A model generated the notes under the pieces. The model did no database searches and was not told where the DNA came from. It worked only from the letters and a program-made list of their open reading frames with translations. From IMG/VR virus record IMGVR_UViG_3300043775_001652, positions 1 to 31,705 of that record: DNA of 31,705 nucleotides. The stretch is one strand, 5' to 3'. The translations under genes were made by a program, and so were the position numbers. The DNA is from a virus. Below are positions 1 through 7,179 of this stretch, piece by piece (within the stretch, counting starts at the first letter, position 1; each line of letters begins with the position of its first letter).

Positions 1-835
1 CTTGATTAGAGAACCATTCAACAGCCGCTTCACCTCGTTGCTGGTAATACTGCTCGGCATTGGACGCAGATTTTTGAACCTCTGCAACCCTCCGCTCTTG
101 AAGATCAGAAACATCAACCAAACCACGCTTCAGCTTTTCAGCGTCAGTCAGCGGCAATTTATTGATTACATTGTTGACCCACCATTCTTGATTGACTTTA
201 TCAGGCCCACCCTGAGCTTCGATTTTTTGAATCAATTCATCAGAAGCCTGATGCTTCTTGAGGATAGAATAAATCTGCGTTTTAGCCTGATTGATTGGCT
301 CATCATATTTCTTTTGAAAATCAGGATCAGACTGAACATCGAAGATGGCGCGGAATTGGCGCAAATCCTCGTAATCTGATGGGAGCGGAGGTTTGGTTTC
401 ATATTCCTGCAACTTGGAACGCATGGCCTCTGCTTCTTGCGCTTGGCGTTTATAGTTTGACGCTGTTTCCTGCAATTTGCGCCAGTTGCTTTGGTTTTTT
501 TCCGAAAGATTGCGCGGTTGCTCGATAGCAGAAATTTCAGGGTCAATTTCAACCTGCGGAGCGGTTGGTTCCTGCGTTTGGGCTGGCTCGGCGGCTGGCG
601 TTTGCGGTTCAGTTGGGATTTGCGGTTCTTCTTGCGGCGGCTCTTGAGGTTCTAAAACTGGTTCTTCATCTGGAATTCCTGCCTCTCCCGCCTCTCCTAA
701 TTCTCCAGTTTCAGAAAATGCCGCATCAAGCGCATCGTCAATTTGCGCGTCGGTGTCGTCATCAATCCTGTCCGCTTCAAGTGAAGGATTCCCGAATCCC
801 GTCACATCCATTTCTGCTTTTTCGTTGTCTTCCAT
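1..835 (-). CDS. Acidic, coiled-coil-rich phage head protein (scaffold-like), 3' end beyond window
   Basis: The frame opens at ATG 835 and stays open to the left edge, giving 278 residues without a stop. The N-terminus (MEDNEKAEMDVTGFG) is very acidic. Residues about 50-95 form a low-complexity segment rich in Pro, Glu and Gln (PQEPPQEEPQIP), followed by a predicted helical, charged region. This build and the position downstream of terminase and portal resemble phage scaffolding or head-assembly proteins that precede the major capsid gene. I see no catalytic motif. The start follows an AT-rich leader (AAATATAAAT) with no clear Shine-Dalgarno sequence. The scaffold role is inferred from composition and gene order. 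An uncharacterised structural protein is equally possible. Confidence 0.7.
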   Translation of the reverse strand, partial: MEDNEKAEMDVTGFGNPSLEADRIDDDTDAQIDDALDAAFSETGELGEAGEAGIPDEEPVLEPQEPPQEEPQIPTEPQTPAAEPAQTQEPTAPQVEIDPEISAIEQPRNLSEKNQSNWRKLQETASNYKRQAQEAEAMRSKLQEYETKPPLPSDYEDLRQFRAIFDVQSDPDFQKKYDEPINQAKTQIYSILKKHQASDELIQKIEAQGGPDKVNQEWWVNNVINKLPLTDAEKLKRGLVDVSDLQERRVAEVQKSASNAEQYYQQRGEAAVEWFSNQ

Positions 836-865
836 ATTTATATTTGTTGGTTTGGTATTTAATTA

Positions 866-1117
866 TTACTTCATTGATTTTGCCCCGCGACACCGCCATT
901 TTTTACGGGACAGATTATTCGGAGAGTTTTTATCTTTCTTCCAATCTCCTTTGATTTTTGCAGAACGAGCGCAATACGCGTCGCCTTTCTTCGTTCCGGG
1001 ACGAATACGATCCTTGCCATCTTTAGCTTTGCCAGCCTGCCCGTATTTGACAGTTCGTGTCCTTCCGGTGGCTTTATTTGTGACAATTTTTGTGAATCGT
1101 TTTTTGATTTCAGCCAT
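866..1117 (-). CDS. Small basic Lys-rich phage protein with a GTKKGDAYCARS motif
   Basis: This 83-residue protein is strongly basic. It carries GTKKGDAYCARSAKIKG near residue 41 and SPNNLSRKKWRCRG near the C-terminus. I recognise this pair of motifs from a recurrent small protein family in tailed-phage structural regions (I believe the DUF6321 type). Two Cys residues are conserved-looking (CARS and RCRG). The role is unknown; DNA or RNA binding or a minor virion role would fit its charge. The upstream gene stops two bases before this ATG (TAA-AT-ATG), a junction used repeatedly in this genome. Confidence 0.75.
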   Translation of the reverse strand: MAEIKKRFTKIVTNKATGRTRTVKYGQAGKAKDGKDRIRPGTKKGDAYCARSAKIKGDWKKDKNSPNNLSRKKWRCRGAKSMK

Positions 1118-1119
1118 AT

Positions 1120-1359
1120 TTACATTGTCGTGAATGTTCCAGAAGATGGATCATCTTTTGTTTCCTGCGACATTGCAAGATCGTCCATTTCCCTCAAAGC
1201 AAATTCAAATCCTTCTTTGTATTTAGCCTGCAAAGCGACTTCTTCAATCGTTTTGCCATCAACTCGCGGGATGCGTGTTTTCAGGAATGAAAACAATTTC
1301 CCTTGGTTTTTGCTCAGGTATTCCCGAAACCTATTTGAATCAGATTGTTCCCAAGTCAT
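1120..1359 (-). CDS. Small hypothetical phage protein in the head module
   Basis: This 79-residue protein begins MTWEQSDSNRFREYLSKNQG. It includes a segment with a conserved look, TRIPRVDGKTIEEVALQAK, then an acidic helical tail. Similar short proteins sit next to portal genes in other phages, but I know of no function. Its ATG overlaps the preceding stop as ATGA (1356-1359), so it is translationally coupled to the neighbouring charged protein. Confidence 0.65.
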   Translation of the reverse strand: MTWEQSDSNRFREYLSKNQGKLFSFLKTRIPRVDGKTIEEVALQAKYKEGFEFALREMDDLAMSQETKDDPSSGTFTTM

Positions 1360-1694
1360 TTTTTGTTGTCTTCGTTTTGAAAATCATTCCATTTAAATTC
1401 CAAATTGTCTTTGGCTTTACCAATCATGGCATTAACTTTTTCGGCAACCTTTTTCGCTTTGGTTTTCACGCCGCGATAAACATCTTTTCCGAACTCTTTA
1501 AGTTCTTTTGGGCTGACGATGCCTTGGTCACTCATCCCCTGTTTTTCAAGCCTCTCGTATGCGGCTTTTTCCTCGGCAGAAAGCAAAGAATCAAGTTCTT
1601 CCTCTTTCTCTTTCATCGAAGGAAGCTGTTTCAATTTAGCTGGTTCTTTTTTCTCGTTATTTTTTTCGCGTGTTTTTAGTTTTTTTAGTTCCAT
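1356..1694 (-). CDS. Highly charged Lys/Glu-rich phage protein
   Basis: This 112-residue protein has an N-terminal half made almost entirely of Lys and Glu (MELKKLKTREKNNEKKEPAK), probably extended helix or coiled coil. It continues with a helical segment containing LLSAEEKAAYERLEKQGMS. No enzymatic motif is visible. It lies between the portal-proximal gene and the small structural genes, separated from the upstream stop by four bases. A minor head or internal virion protein is possible, but this is only a guess from context. Confidence 0.6.
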   Translation of the reverse strand: MELKKLKTREKNNEKKEPAKLKQLPSMKEKEEELDSLLSAEEKAAYERLEKQGMSDQGIVSPKELKEFGKDVYRGVKTKAKKVAEKVNAMIGKAKDNLEFKWNDFQNEDNKK

Positions 1695-1698
1695 AAAA

Positions 1699-1989
1699 TT
1701 ATTTTTTAAGTTTTCCGTCTTCGCCGATAAATGAATGGTTTTTTCTCGCCCAACTATCGGCTTGTGCTGGCGTGAGAAAGTTCGGGTATTTATTCAATCC
1801 GTGTTGGCGCGCAATATTGACGGCTTGATCCGGTGTTAATTTTTTCCCTTCGACCATTGTTGGAAGAACATATTGTTTCTGGCCTATTCCGAATGTCCCA
1901 AGCAAAACATTACTTTCACTTCCATCAGGATTTTTCACCGCTGGATGCTTGGTTGGAAAACCTTGAAAATTTGCTGATGATCCACCCAT
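1699..1989 (-). CDS. Conserved small phage protein, portal-adjacent (HPAVKNPDGS motif)
   Basis: This 96-residue protein opens MGGSSANFQGFPTKHPAVKN and continues NPDGSESNVLLGTFGIGQ, then YVLPTMVEGKKLTPDQAV and NKYPNFLTPAQADSWA. The series (VKNPDGS, then V(L)PTMV.G..L...A, then F.TP..AD.WA) is familiar from short phage proteins, and from modules inside phage virion proteins, found near portal or lysozyme genes. Its exact role is not known to me. The gene starts two bases after the portal stop codon (TAA-TT-ATG), so it belongs to the same transcript. Confidence 0.7.
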   Translation of the reverse strand: MGGSSANFQGFPTKHPAVKNPDGSESNVLLGTFGIGQKQYVLPTMVEGKKLTPDQAVNIARQHGLNKYPNFLTPAQADSWARKNHSFIGEDGKLKK

Positions 1990-1991
1990 AA

Positions 1992-4412
1992 TTAAGCGGC
2001 TGTTGGAGGTTTTCCGGGAGCGGCAACTTGGTTGATTTCTCCGAGTTGACTTGGCGAAGAAGCGGCTAATGCCTCTCCTGCCATATTTGCTTGAGCTACT
2101 GATGGCCTTCTTCCTCCGCCTCCCATTCCGCCTCCGCCTGCGGCGGCAGGCATGATTTGATCAACAGGAGGAACATTCATTCCTGCTGTCAATTTGTCAT
2201 AGGCCATTTTCAATCCTTCTTTGAAGAGTTGAAGTTTCTTTTTATCCATGCCTTTGCCTTCGGCTTGTTGGATATGCGTCATGTAGTGCTGTAACGCTCT
2301 CGTAAACGGCTGAACCATTTCAGGAGGCAGAGAACCTTCCGGAGCGTTAGCAATAACTGGCATCAGCTTTTGCGTGAGCGTCTGCAAGTGAATATCGTCA
2401 TCGTCCCGAGGCGACACGGGAATCTCTTGGCCTGCCATGATGCTTTGCAACTCGATAACCTGTTGGCGCGTGGCTTCAATCGCGTTGGCTTGAACCATGT
2501 CAGGTGGCACAAGAACGCTATTCGCAATTTCCTGACCAACTTTGCGGCTCCAATCAAGTTTCATCAATTCGGCTTGGTTGATCGAAGGATTGCCCATGTA
2601 GCGTTGAATCAACAAATCCAGAATCGCGTTGTCTTGGGCCAGCATATCCGGCAACAATTCTTGGGCTGGCGAGTAAGCCATCAACAAAATATCGCTCGGC
2701 GGAAGATTCCTTTCGAGCATTCGCAAACAGGAATCAACTGCGTCCTCGTCCAGATGCCGAGGGATTTCAAACGGAACAACGAAAGAAGGAACTTCAAGTT
2801 CAGATTCAAGGAATGCCTCGACAACATCCCGTTTTCCCCAAACAGCGGCAGGATTTTGGATTCTTGCAACATCCAGCAATGTCTTGATTTCACTTGCCGC
2901 CCGAATGTGTTCAGGATGGCAAATACCCCGTTGCATACGCTGAACTGATTGGGAATACTGAAATGCCCATCGGGAAAGGATGCCTTCACGGATTTGGTTC
3001 TCAATCGCCGCCACTCGGTTGATTTCGCTGGCTGTTTTATCGCCAGTTTGAATTCCCATGGCAGACGATGGCAGGAATGTTCCAACTTGGATTTCTGCCA
3101 ATCCGCTGACGAATTGATCCAAACGAATGAAATCCTCGACATCCGCTGGCATTTGCTGTTGAACAACCTCGTAGCCTTCTGTAATGAAAGCCACGGGATG
3201 GTTCACAGTAAGCGGAGCAACGCCATTTTTAGCTGTTGCTGTTTTACGGAGCAGTAACATTCCGCGAAGATAGGTATTGTCGATAATCAGATTCCTCGCT
3301 TTATCAACGGCAATGTGGGTGTTGTAGAGGTCTCGACCAGCCCCGCGACTTGACATCAAAGAGCCTGAACCGACTTCAATTGCGAACAACGCCAAGCAAT
3401 CTGACATGCGGTTGTAGCGATCAAGTTGTGAACAGATTTCATCGCCTGTTTTATCGTCAAACAAGAATCGGCTGATTTTGCCTGTCGGCTCTTTTACCAG
3501 CAATTCTCCAAGCTCAACATATTTGGCATCGTTTTCGTAGGATGCCCCGTAAGAACCTTCACGCATCCAGTCCTCATATCGGCGAGCATCATCGTCGCTG
3601 TCGAGCGTTCTTCCGGCAGGGCGAGCGTTATTGATGGCTTTAACGAGATTCTTGATATGCCATCCGGCCAGAGCGGAAAGCTCGGCGTCTTCAAGAATAG
3701 GGAGAAGTTCAGCGATTTGATACCTGCGTTTTCTTGCCCAAATCGGAGTTGCGTCCACATGCTGGGGGGTCTCGATTGAGAAGAAGGTATAATCCTGCCG
3801 AAGGAATTCTGGTTTCCAATCGCGGGTATCATCCCAACACATTGCCGTGAATCCGAATGTCGTGTTTTCGTGAACAATCTGAGCCAACAAATCATTGTGA
3901 CCGCTCCATCCGCGAATTGTCTTGGTGATTTCTTCGCGGAATACCTTGGTCTTTTGCTCGGCATCTACGCTGTTAATTGGATATTTGCTGTATGTTAGCG
4001 TCGATGCGGCTTCAATAACTGTTTTGAAAGGTGGCTGAATACGGCTGACGAGAATCGAAAGGAATCCAGTCGGGCGATTGCTTCGCCAGTTTTGCCCCAT
4101 GCTTTCGAGCTTCTTCGGGCTGTATGGCGGCTCATTATTCAACTTCTTTTGAATCAGAGCGTTCTTTTTATTGCGCTCAACATTTTGTTGCTTCAATCGC
4201 TTGTATGCTGAATAGGCTTGCGAAGCGTCACGGAAGGTTCTGCGGACTTCCAAGGTTTCTTTGTCGATAACCTCGCCAGAATCATTGGCCTTTTGATCTG
4301 TGATTTCAAGTTCTACCCGTTGGTTTTTGTCAGAACCATCACGAATCCTTGGAGCTTTCGTTGCGTATGTATTGCTGACTTCTGCGGGGATTGGTTTGAT
4401 AGTGTTAGCCAT
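1992..4412 (-). CDS. Portal (head-tail connector) protein
   Basis: This protein of about 806 residues is the largest in the head module and follows the terminase genes, the expected place of the portal. It has the mixed helical make-up and the GIQTGDKTASEINRVAAIEN segment typical of podovirus-type portals, where TA.EI.R marks the long helical stem. The C-terminus is Gly/Ala-rich (PAAAGGGGMGGGGRRP), a likely flexible barrel or tail segment. I chose ATG 4412 (MANTIKPIPAE) because it forms a TAATG junction with the upstream stop. An in-frame ATG at 4430 would add six residues (MLAESI). Portals form the dodecameric ring through which DNA is packaged. The assignment rests on size, motif and gene order. 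Confidence 0.75.
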   Translation of the reverse strand: MANTIKPIPAEVSNTYATKAPRIRDGSDKNQRVELEITDQKANDSGEVIDKETLEVRRTFRDASQAYSAYKRLKQQNVERNKKNALIQKKLNNEPPYSPKKLESMGQNWRSNRPTGFLSILVSRIQPPFKTVIEAASTLTYSKYPINSVDAEQKTKVFREEITKTIRGWSGHNDLLAQIVHENTTFGFTAMCWDDTRDWKPEFLRQDYTFFSIETPQHVDATPIWARKRRYQIAELLPILEDAELSALAGWHIKNLVKAINNARPAGRTLDSDDDARRYEDWMREGSYGASYENDAKYVELGELLVKEPTGKISRFLFDDKTGDEICSQLDRYNRMSDCLALFAIEVGSGSLMSSRGAGRDLYNTHIAVDKARNLIIDNTYLRGMLLLRKTATAKNGVAPLTVNHPVAFITEGYEVVQQQMPADVEDFIRLDQFVSGLAEIQVGTFLPSSAMGIQTGDKTASEINRVAAIENQIREGILSRWAFQYSQSVQRMQRGICHPEHIRAASEIKTLLDVARIQNPAAVWGKRDVVEAFLESELEVPSFVVPFEIPRHLDEDAVDSCLRMLERNLPPSDILLMAYSPAQELLPDMLAQDNAILDLLIQRYMGNPSINQAELMKLDWSRKVGQEIANSVLVPPDMVQANAIEATRQQVIELQSIMAGQEIPVSPRDDDDIHLQTLTQKLMPVIANAPEGSLPPEMVQPFTRALQHYMTHIQQAEGKGMDKKKLQLFKEGLKMAYDKLTAGMNVPPVDQIMPAAAGGGGMGGGGRRPSVAQANMAGEALAASSPSQLGEINQVAAPGKPPTAA

Positions 4413-4990
4413 TATTGATTCAGCCAGCATTTGGCTGGCAAGTTTTGCGGTTTATTGAAATTGTTTTTGTCGAAAAACACAGCACTCCGGTTATCGTGGC
4501 GCATTATAGAACAACCTCCCAAAGAACGCGAGGTTTTTGTTTCTCTTGCTTGCCGGATACTTACAGATAGCCGATCTGTTGCGGTTATGCAGGATTGGCA
4601 TCCACTACGCCACTTGATATTCTTCGGGCATTTGGCGCAGACCTTGGCTCTCGCTTCAGCCAATTCATCCGTGACGAAATCAATTCGTTTGTTGGTTGTC
4701 AGGGTATTCTTTGCCCAAACTGTAATATCTGTAAGAAGTTCTGTTTGCTGGTTTGGTTGTTCGATGCTGGTAACAACAACCATATCAACGCCATGACAAT
4801 AGTTCGGGAAATTACCGCAAACGAAAGAATTAACATCGCCAACCACATCGCCAAGCGGAAGATTGTTTTCAGCGCGATAGTTCCTAACCACATCGTAAAG
4901 ATTGTCGAGACTCAAACCTTCAAGCCGGACATCGCCGTCTTGATAATGCCATCCTCCCGGAGGGACCATGCCCCAAATTGGTTTAGCCAT
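4412..4990 (-). CDS. Cys-rich phage protein, putative zinc-binding, between TET-associated GT and portal
   Basis: This 192-residue protein begins MAKPIWGMVPPGGWHYQDGD and contains YDVVRNYRAENNLPLGD, an N-terminal module I associate with conserved phage proteins near portal genes. The second half has a Cys cluster (CAKC, nine residues on WRSGCQSC, then GGCS and AKCW) that probably binds zinc. Function is unknown. It overlaps the glycosyltransferase gene by eight bases, so it is translated from the same message. It may be a structural accessory protein, or it may recognise modified DNA during packaging. Neither is shown by the sequence. Confidence 0.7.
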   Translation of the reverse strand: MAKPIWGMVPPGGWHYQDGDVRLEGLSLDNLYDVVRNYRAENNLPLGDVVGDVNSFVCGNFPNYCHGVDMVVVTSIEQPNQQTELLTDITVWAKNTLTTNKRIDFVTDELAEARAKVCAKCPKNIKWRSGCQSCITATDRLSVSIRQARETKTSRSLGGCSIMRHDNRSAVFFDKNNFNKPQNLPAKCWLNQ

Positions 4991-5711
4991 AAGGTAAATT
5001 CTTATACATGATTTCTATTTGGTTTACTCGCGTTTTGTGAGTTCTAACAAGATGTTTCCACTTGGTCAAAATATATGAGTTGCATTTCTGCTCACGAAAG
5101 AAGTTCCGGTAAGTGTTTGCGCCTCCTTTGTTCTCGCGGTGCGGAAAGGCTCCTGAAAGATTGTCGAGCCGAATAACCTTGTGGCCTCTCGTTGTGAGAG
5201 ACAGAAACATATCGTAATCCTCTTTCAAGTCGGCTTTCTCGTCGTAGAGGAAATTAGTGTCGATCAGAACGCAATCATTCACAACCAACTTGTTTACAGT
5301 ATAGTATGTTTTCTTGTAGTTGCGCGTATTGTTCTGAATTGAAAGTCCAACCAGCTTCACAGGATCAGACGCCGCATAAGCCACCATTTTCTTGAAAACA
5401 TAATCAAAATCAACTGACTTGGCTTTCTTCTCGTTCAGAAACTCGTAGAATCTTGTAACATCATCGCTGAGTTGCAAACATAGCGAACATCCGTTGTTCT
5501 TGGCATCGGTAATCGCTTTGTTCCTCGCGGCAACGATATTGCCGTCCACTTCTACAACTCCTTTTGCGCCGTTCGTTTCATAGGACTTTTTTTCGTTCGG
5601 GCAGACATACCAGCTTGGGTCAATGTGCTTCTTGATCTTCTGCACATTCTCTGGTCGTTTGGTCGAAATGCAGGCGACCCATATTGGTTTTCCTGATATA
5701 TTGTGAATCAT
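4983..5711 (-). CDS. TET-associated DNA glycosyltransferase (TAGT / GREB1-type fold)
   Basis: This 242-residue protein has the features of a GT-A-type transferase. VACISTKRPENV forms an N-terminal strand and nucleotide-binding loop (residues 12-23). AARNKAI lies at 61-67, followed by LQLSDDV at 79-85, the expected acidic metal and nucleotide-sugar site. LKEDYDMFL (162-170) and a conserved-looking FPHRENKGGANTY (189-201) complete the pattern. This arrangement, next to a TET/JBP dioxygenase, matches the TET-associated glycosyltransferase family known from phages, which adds a sugar to the 5-hydroxymethyl group of modified cytosine. It overlaps the TET gene as ATGA, so the two are co-translated. 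The sugar donor cannot be read from the sequence. Confidence 0.8.
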   Translation of the reverse strand: MIHNISGKPIWVACISTKRPENVQKIKKHIDPSWYVCPNEKKSYETNGAKGVVEVDGNIVAARNKAITDAKNNGCSLCLQLSDDVTRFYEFLNEKKAKSVDFDYVFKKMVAYAASDPVKLVGLSIQNNTRNYKKTYYTVNKLVVNDCVLIDTNFLYDEKADLKEDYDMFLSLTTRGHKVIRLDNLSGAFPHRENKGGANTYRNFFREQKCNSYILTKWKHLVRTHKTRVNQIEIMYKNLPYG

Positions 5712-6523
5712 TTCTTTTTCGTTACCCGTGAGATTTCAATTTCAAGACGCTTATTCCGCATCCGCTCAACTTCTCCCTGCGGAGTTTCGCAAGACCACAT
5801 ATTCTTGAGCGAATAGTAAACAACTGTGTAGCGCACAGAGGATGGTTTCAGTTTCTTGATCGGCGTAACTCCGTGAAGAATGGATTGGCCGTCGAACATT
5901 GAGAGCGAACAACTGGAAGTTTTCAGGCCAATGTCGAATTCAGGGAATGCCAGATAACCTCCCTCAACATCCCGCTTGAACGCGAACATTGCCGACCACA
6001 CGCCAATATAGTTTCCGGTATCGAAATGATACTTGAGCGGATTGTTGTGGTTGACGATTCCCGAAGTAAACATGGAGCCATCCATGCGATAGTTCTTGAG
6101 AACTTTGTCATCGGTCATCTGATTGTGCCTGCGAGCCAAGTCTTCGTTGGTTTTCGAGTAAACATCTGCCGCGATACTGGCAAATTTCTTGAGGATTTCG
6201 TTCTCGTTCGGCTGTGAGGTTGCCAATCCTGTTGCCCTGCAAGGAAGATTTCTAATGGCGTTGCGCGGAGCGTAGCCAAATATCTTTGAGGATGTCACCA
6301 GACCAGATGTTCGCGTTGTCGTGTCGTATTTGATACGAGTCAGGCAATCAAACATCTGCTTGGTTTCGGCTGGAACCTTCTCAATATAAACGCATATCGG
6401 AACCCCATTGTGAAGAATCGTTGTGTCGCAATCAATCAGCGTAGAGAAATCATTCTCCGTCGCTGACCTGTTCCGAAATTCCTTCAAGTTGATCTTCTTC
6501 GGTTTGGCGTTGAGATATTGCAT
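5708..6523 (-). CDS. TET/JBP-family 2-oxoglutarate, Fe(II)-dependent DNA base dioxygenase
   Basis: This 271-residue protein carries the full active site of the TET/JBP family. The HxD iron ligands are H166 and D168 in LKYHFDTGNY, the distal iron ligand is H217 in SILHGVTPI, and R231 in SSVRYTVVYYS fits the 2-oxoglutarate-binding arginine. The family-typical lead-in is also present (RTSGLVTSSKIFGYAPRNAI and FTSGIVNHNNPL). Phage TET enzymes oxidise 5-methylcytosine in DNA to 5-hydroxymethylcytosine. The overlap with the next gene, a TET-associated glycosyltransferase, supports a hydroxymethylation-then-glycosylation route. The start at 6523 overlaps the ParB-like gene by 74 bases, which is long but acceptable in a phage. 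A later alternative start cannot be excluded. Confidence 0.86.
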   Translation of the reverse strand: MQYLNAKPKKINLKEFRNRSATENDFSTLIDCDTTILHNGVPICVYIEKVPAETKQMFDCLTRIKYDTTTRTSGLVTSSKIFGYAPRNAIRNLPCRATGLATSQPNENEILKKFASIAADVYSKTNEDLARRHNQMTDDKVLKNYRMDGSMFTSGIVNHNNPLKYHFDTGNYIGVWSAMFAFKRDVEGGYLAFPEFDIGLKTSSCSLSMFDGQSILHGVTPIKKLKPSSVRYTVVYYSLKNMWSCETPQGEVERMRNKRLEIEISRVTKKK

Positions 6524-7148
6524 ATCCGTTGGTTTCTAACAGGTGGTTGACAACTTCGGTATTGTTTGAAAGTCCGTGCTGATCGGCATACTTGCCCATG
6601 GCGTCGATGACTGCGTTGAATTCCTCTACTGGATAAACCAAGATGATTTGCCGGATAATCGACTCATCGTATTTATCTTTGTATTCGGCCATCGTTTTAC
6701 CCTTGAAATCAACCTCGGCCATTTCAGGTTCAGGCGGATTCAGGAATTTCTCAATAGATTCGGCGTCGAATCCTGTCAGGTCGAGGTTGAAATCGGCTTC
6801 GCGGAGTTCGGCAAGTTCAATCGCCAGCATTTGCTCGTCCCATCCGGCATTCAGAGCGATTCGGTTGTCAGCGATGACATACGCTTTTTTCTGGTTCTCG
6901 GTGAGATGTCCGAGCCTCAAGCAAGGAATGCTTGTGAGTTCCAGCTTGCGAGCGGCAAGGACTCGTCCATGCCCAGCGATGATGTCGTTGTCCTGCCCGA
7001 TTAAGACGGGATTGTTAAAGCCAAACTCACGGATACTTGCGGCGATTTGCGCCACTTGAGCATCGTCATGGGTTCGGCTGTTTTTTGCGTAGGGTATTAG
7101 CTTATCAACTTCGATTTGCTCTATTTTTGTAGGCTGTTGTTTTTTCAT
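6450..7148 (-). CDS. ParB/Srx-like N-terminal domain protein
   Basis: This 232-residue protein contains a clear ParB-like domain at residues about 8-120. VDKLIPYAKNSRTHDD leads to QIAASIREFGFNNPVLI, then the signature IIAGHGRVLAARKL with GHGR at 59-62, and LTENQKKAYVIADNRIA. In phages this domain is often fused to, or encoded next to, DNA methyltransferases. Here no methyltransferase domain follows; the remaining 110 residues are acidic and unassigned. ParB-like proteins also recur beside phage TET/TAGT genes. A role in targeting or regulating base modification is plausible but inferred. The start is preceded by CAATAAATAAC. Confidence 0.85.
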   Translation of the reverse strand: MKKQQPTKIEQIEVDKLIPYAKNSRTHDDAQVAQIAASIREFGFNNPVLIGQDNDIIAGHGRVLAARKLELTSIPCLRLGHLTENQKKAYVIADNRIALNAGWDEQMLAIELAELREADFNLDLTGFDAESIEKFLNPPEPEMAEVDFKGKTMAEYKDKYDESIIRQIILVYPVEEFNAVIDAMGKYADQHGLSNNTEVVNHLLETNGYAISQRQTEEDQLEGISEQVSDGE

Positions 7149-7179
7149 GTTATTTATTGAAAGAAATGGAATCTATTGG

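Noticed and set aside
2370-2948. Plus-strand open frame of 192 codons inside the portal gene
   Set aside because: It lies entirely antisense to a convincing portal reading, has no recognisable motif and no leader like those of the real genes.
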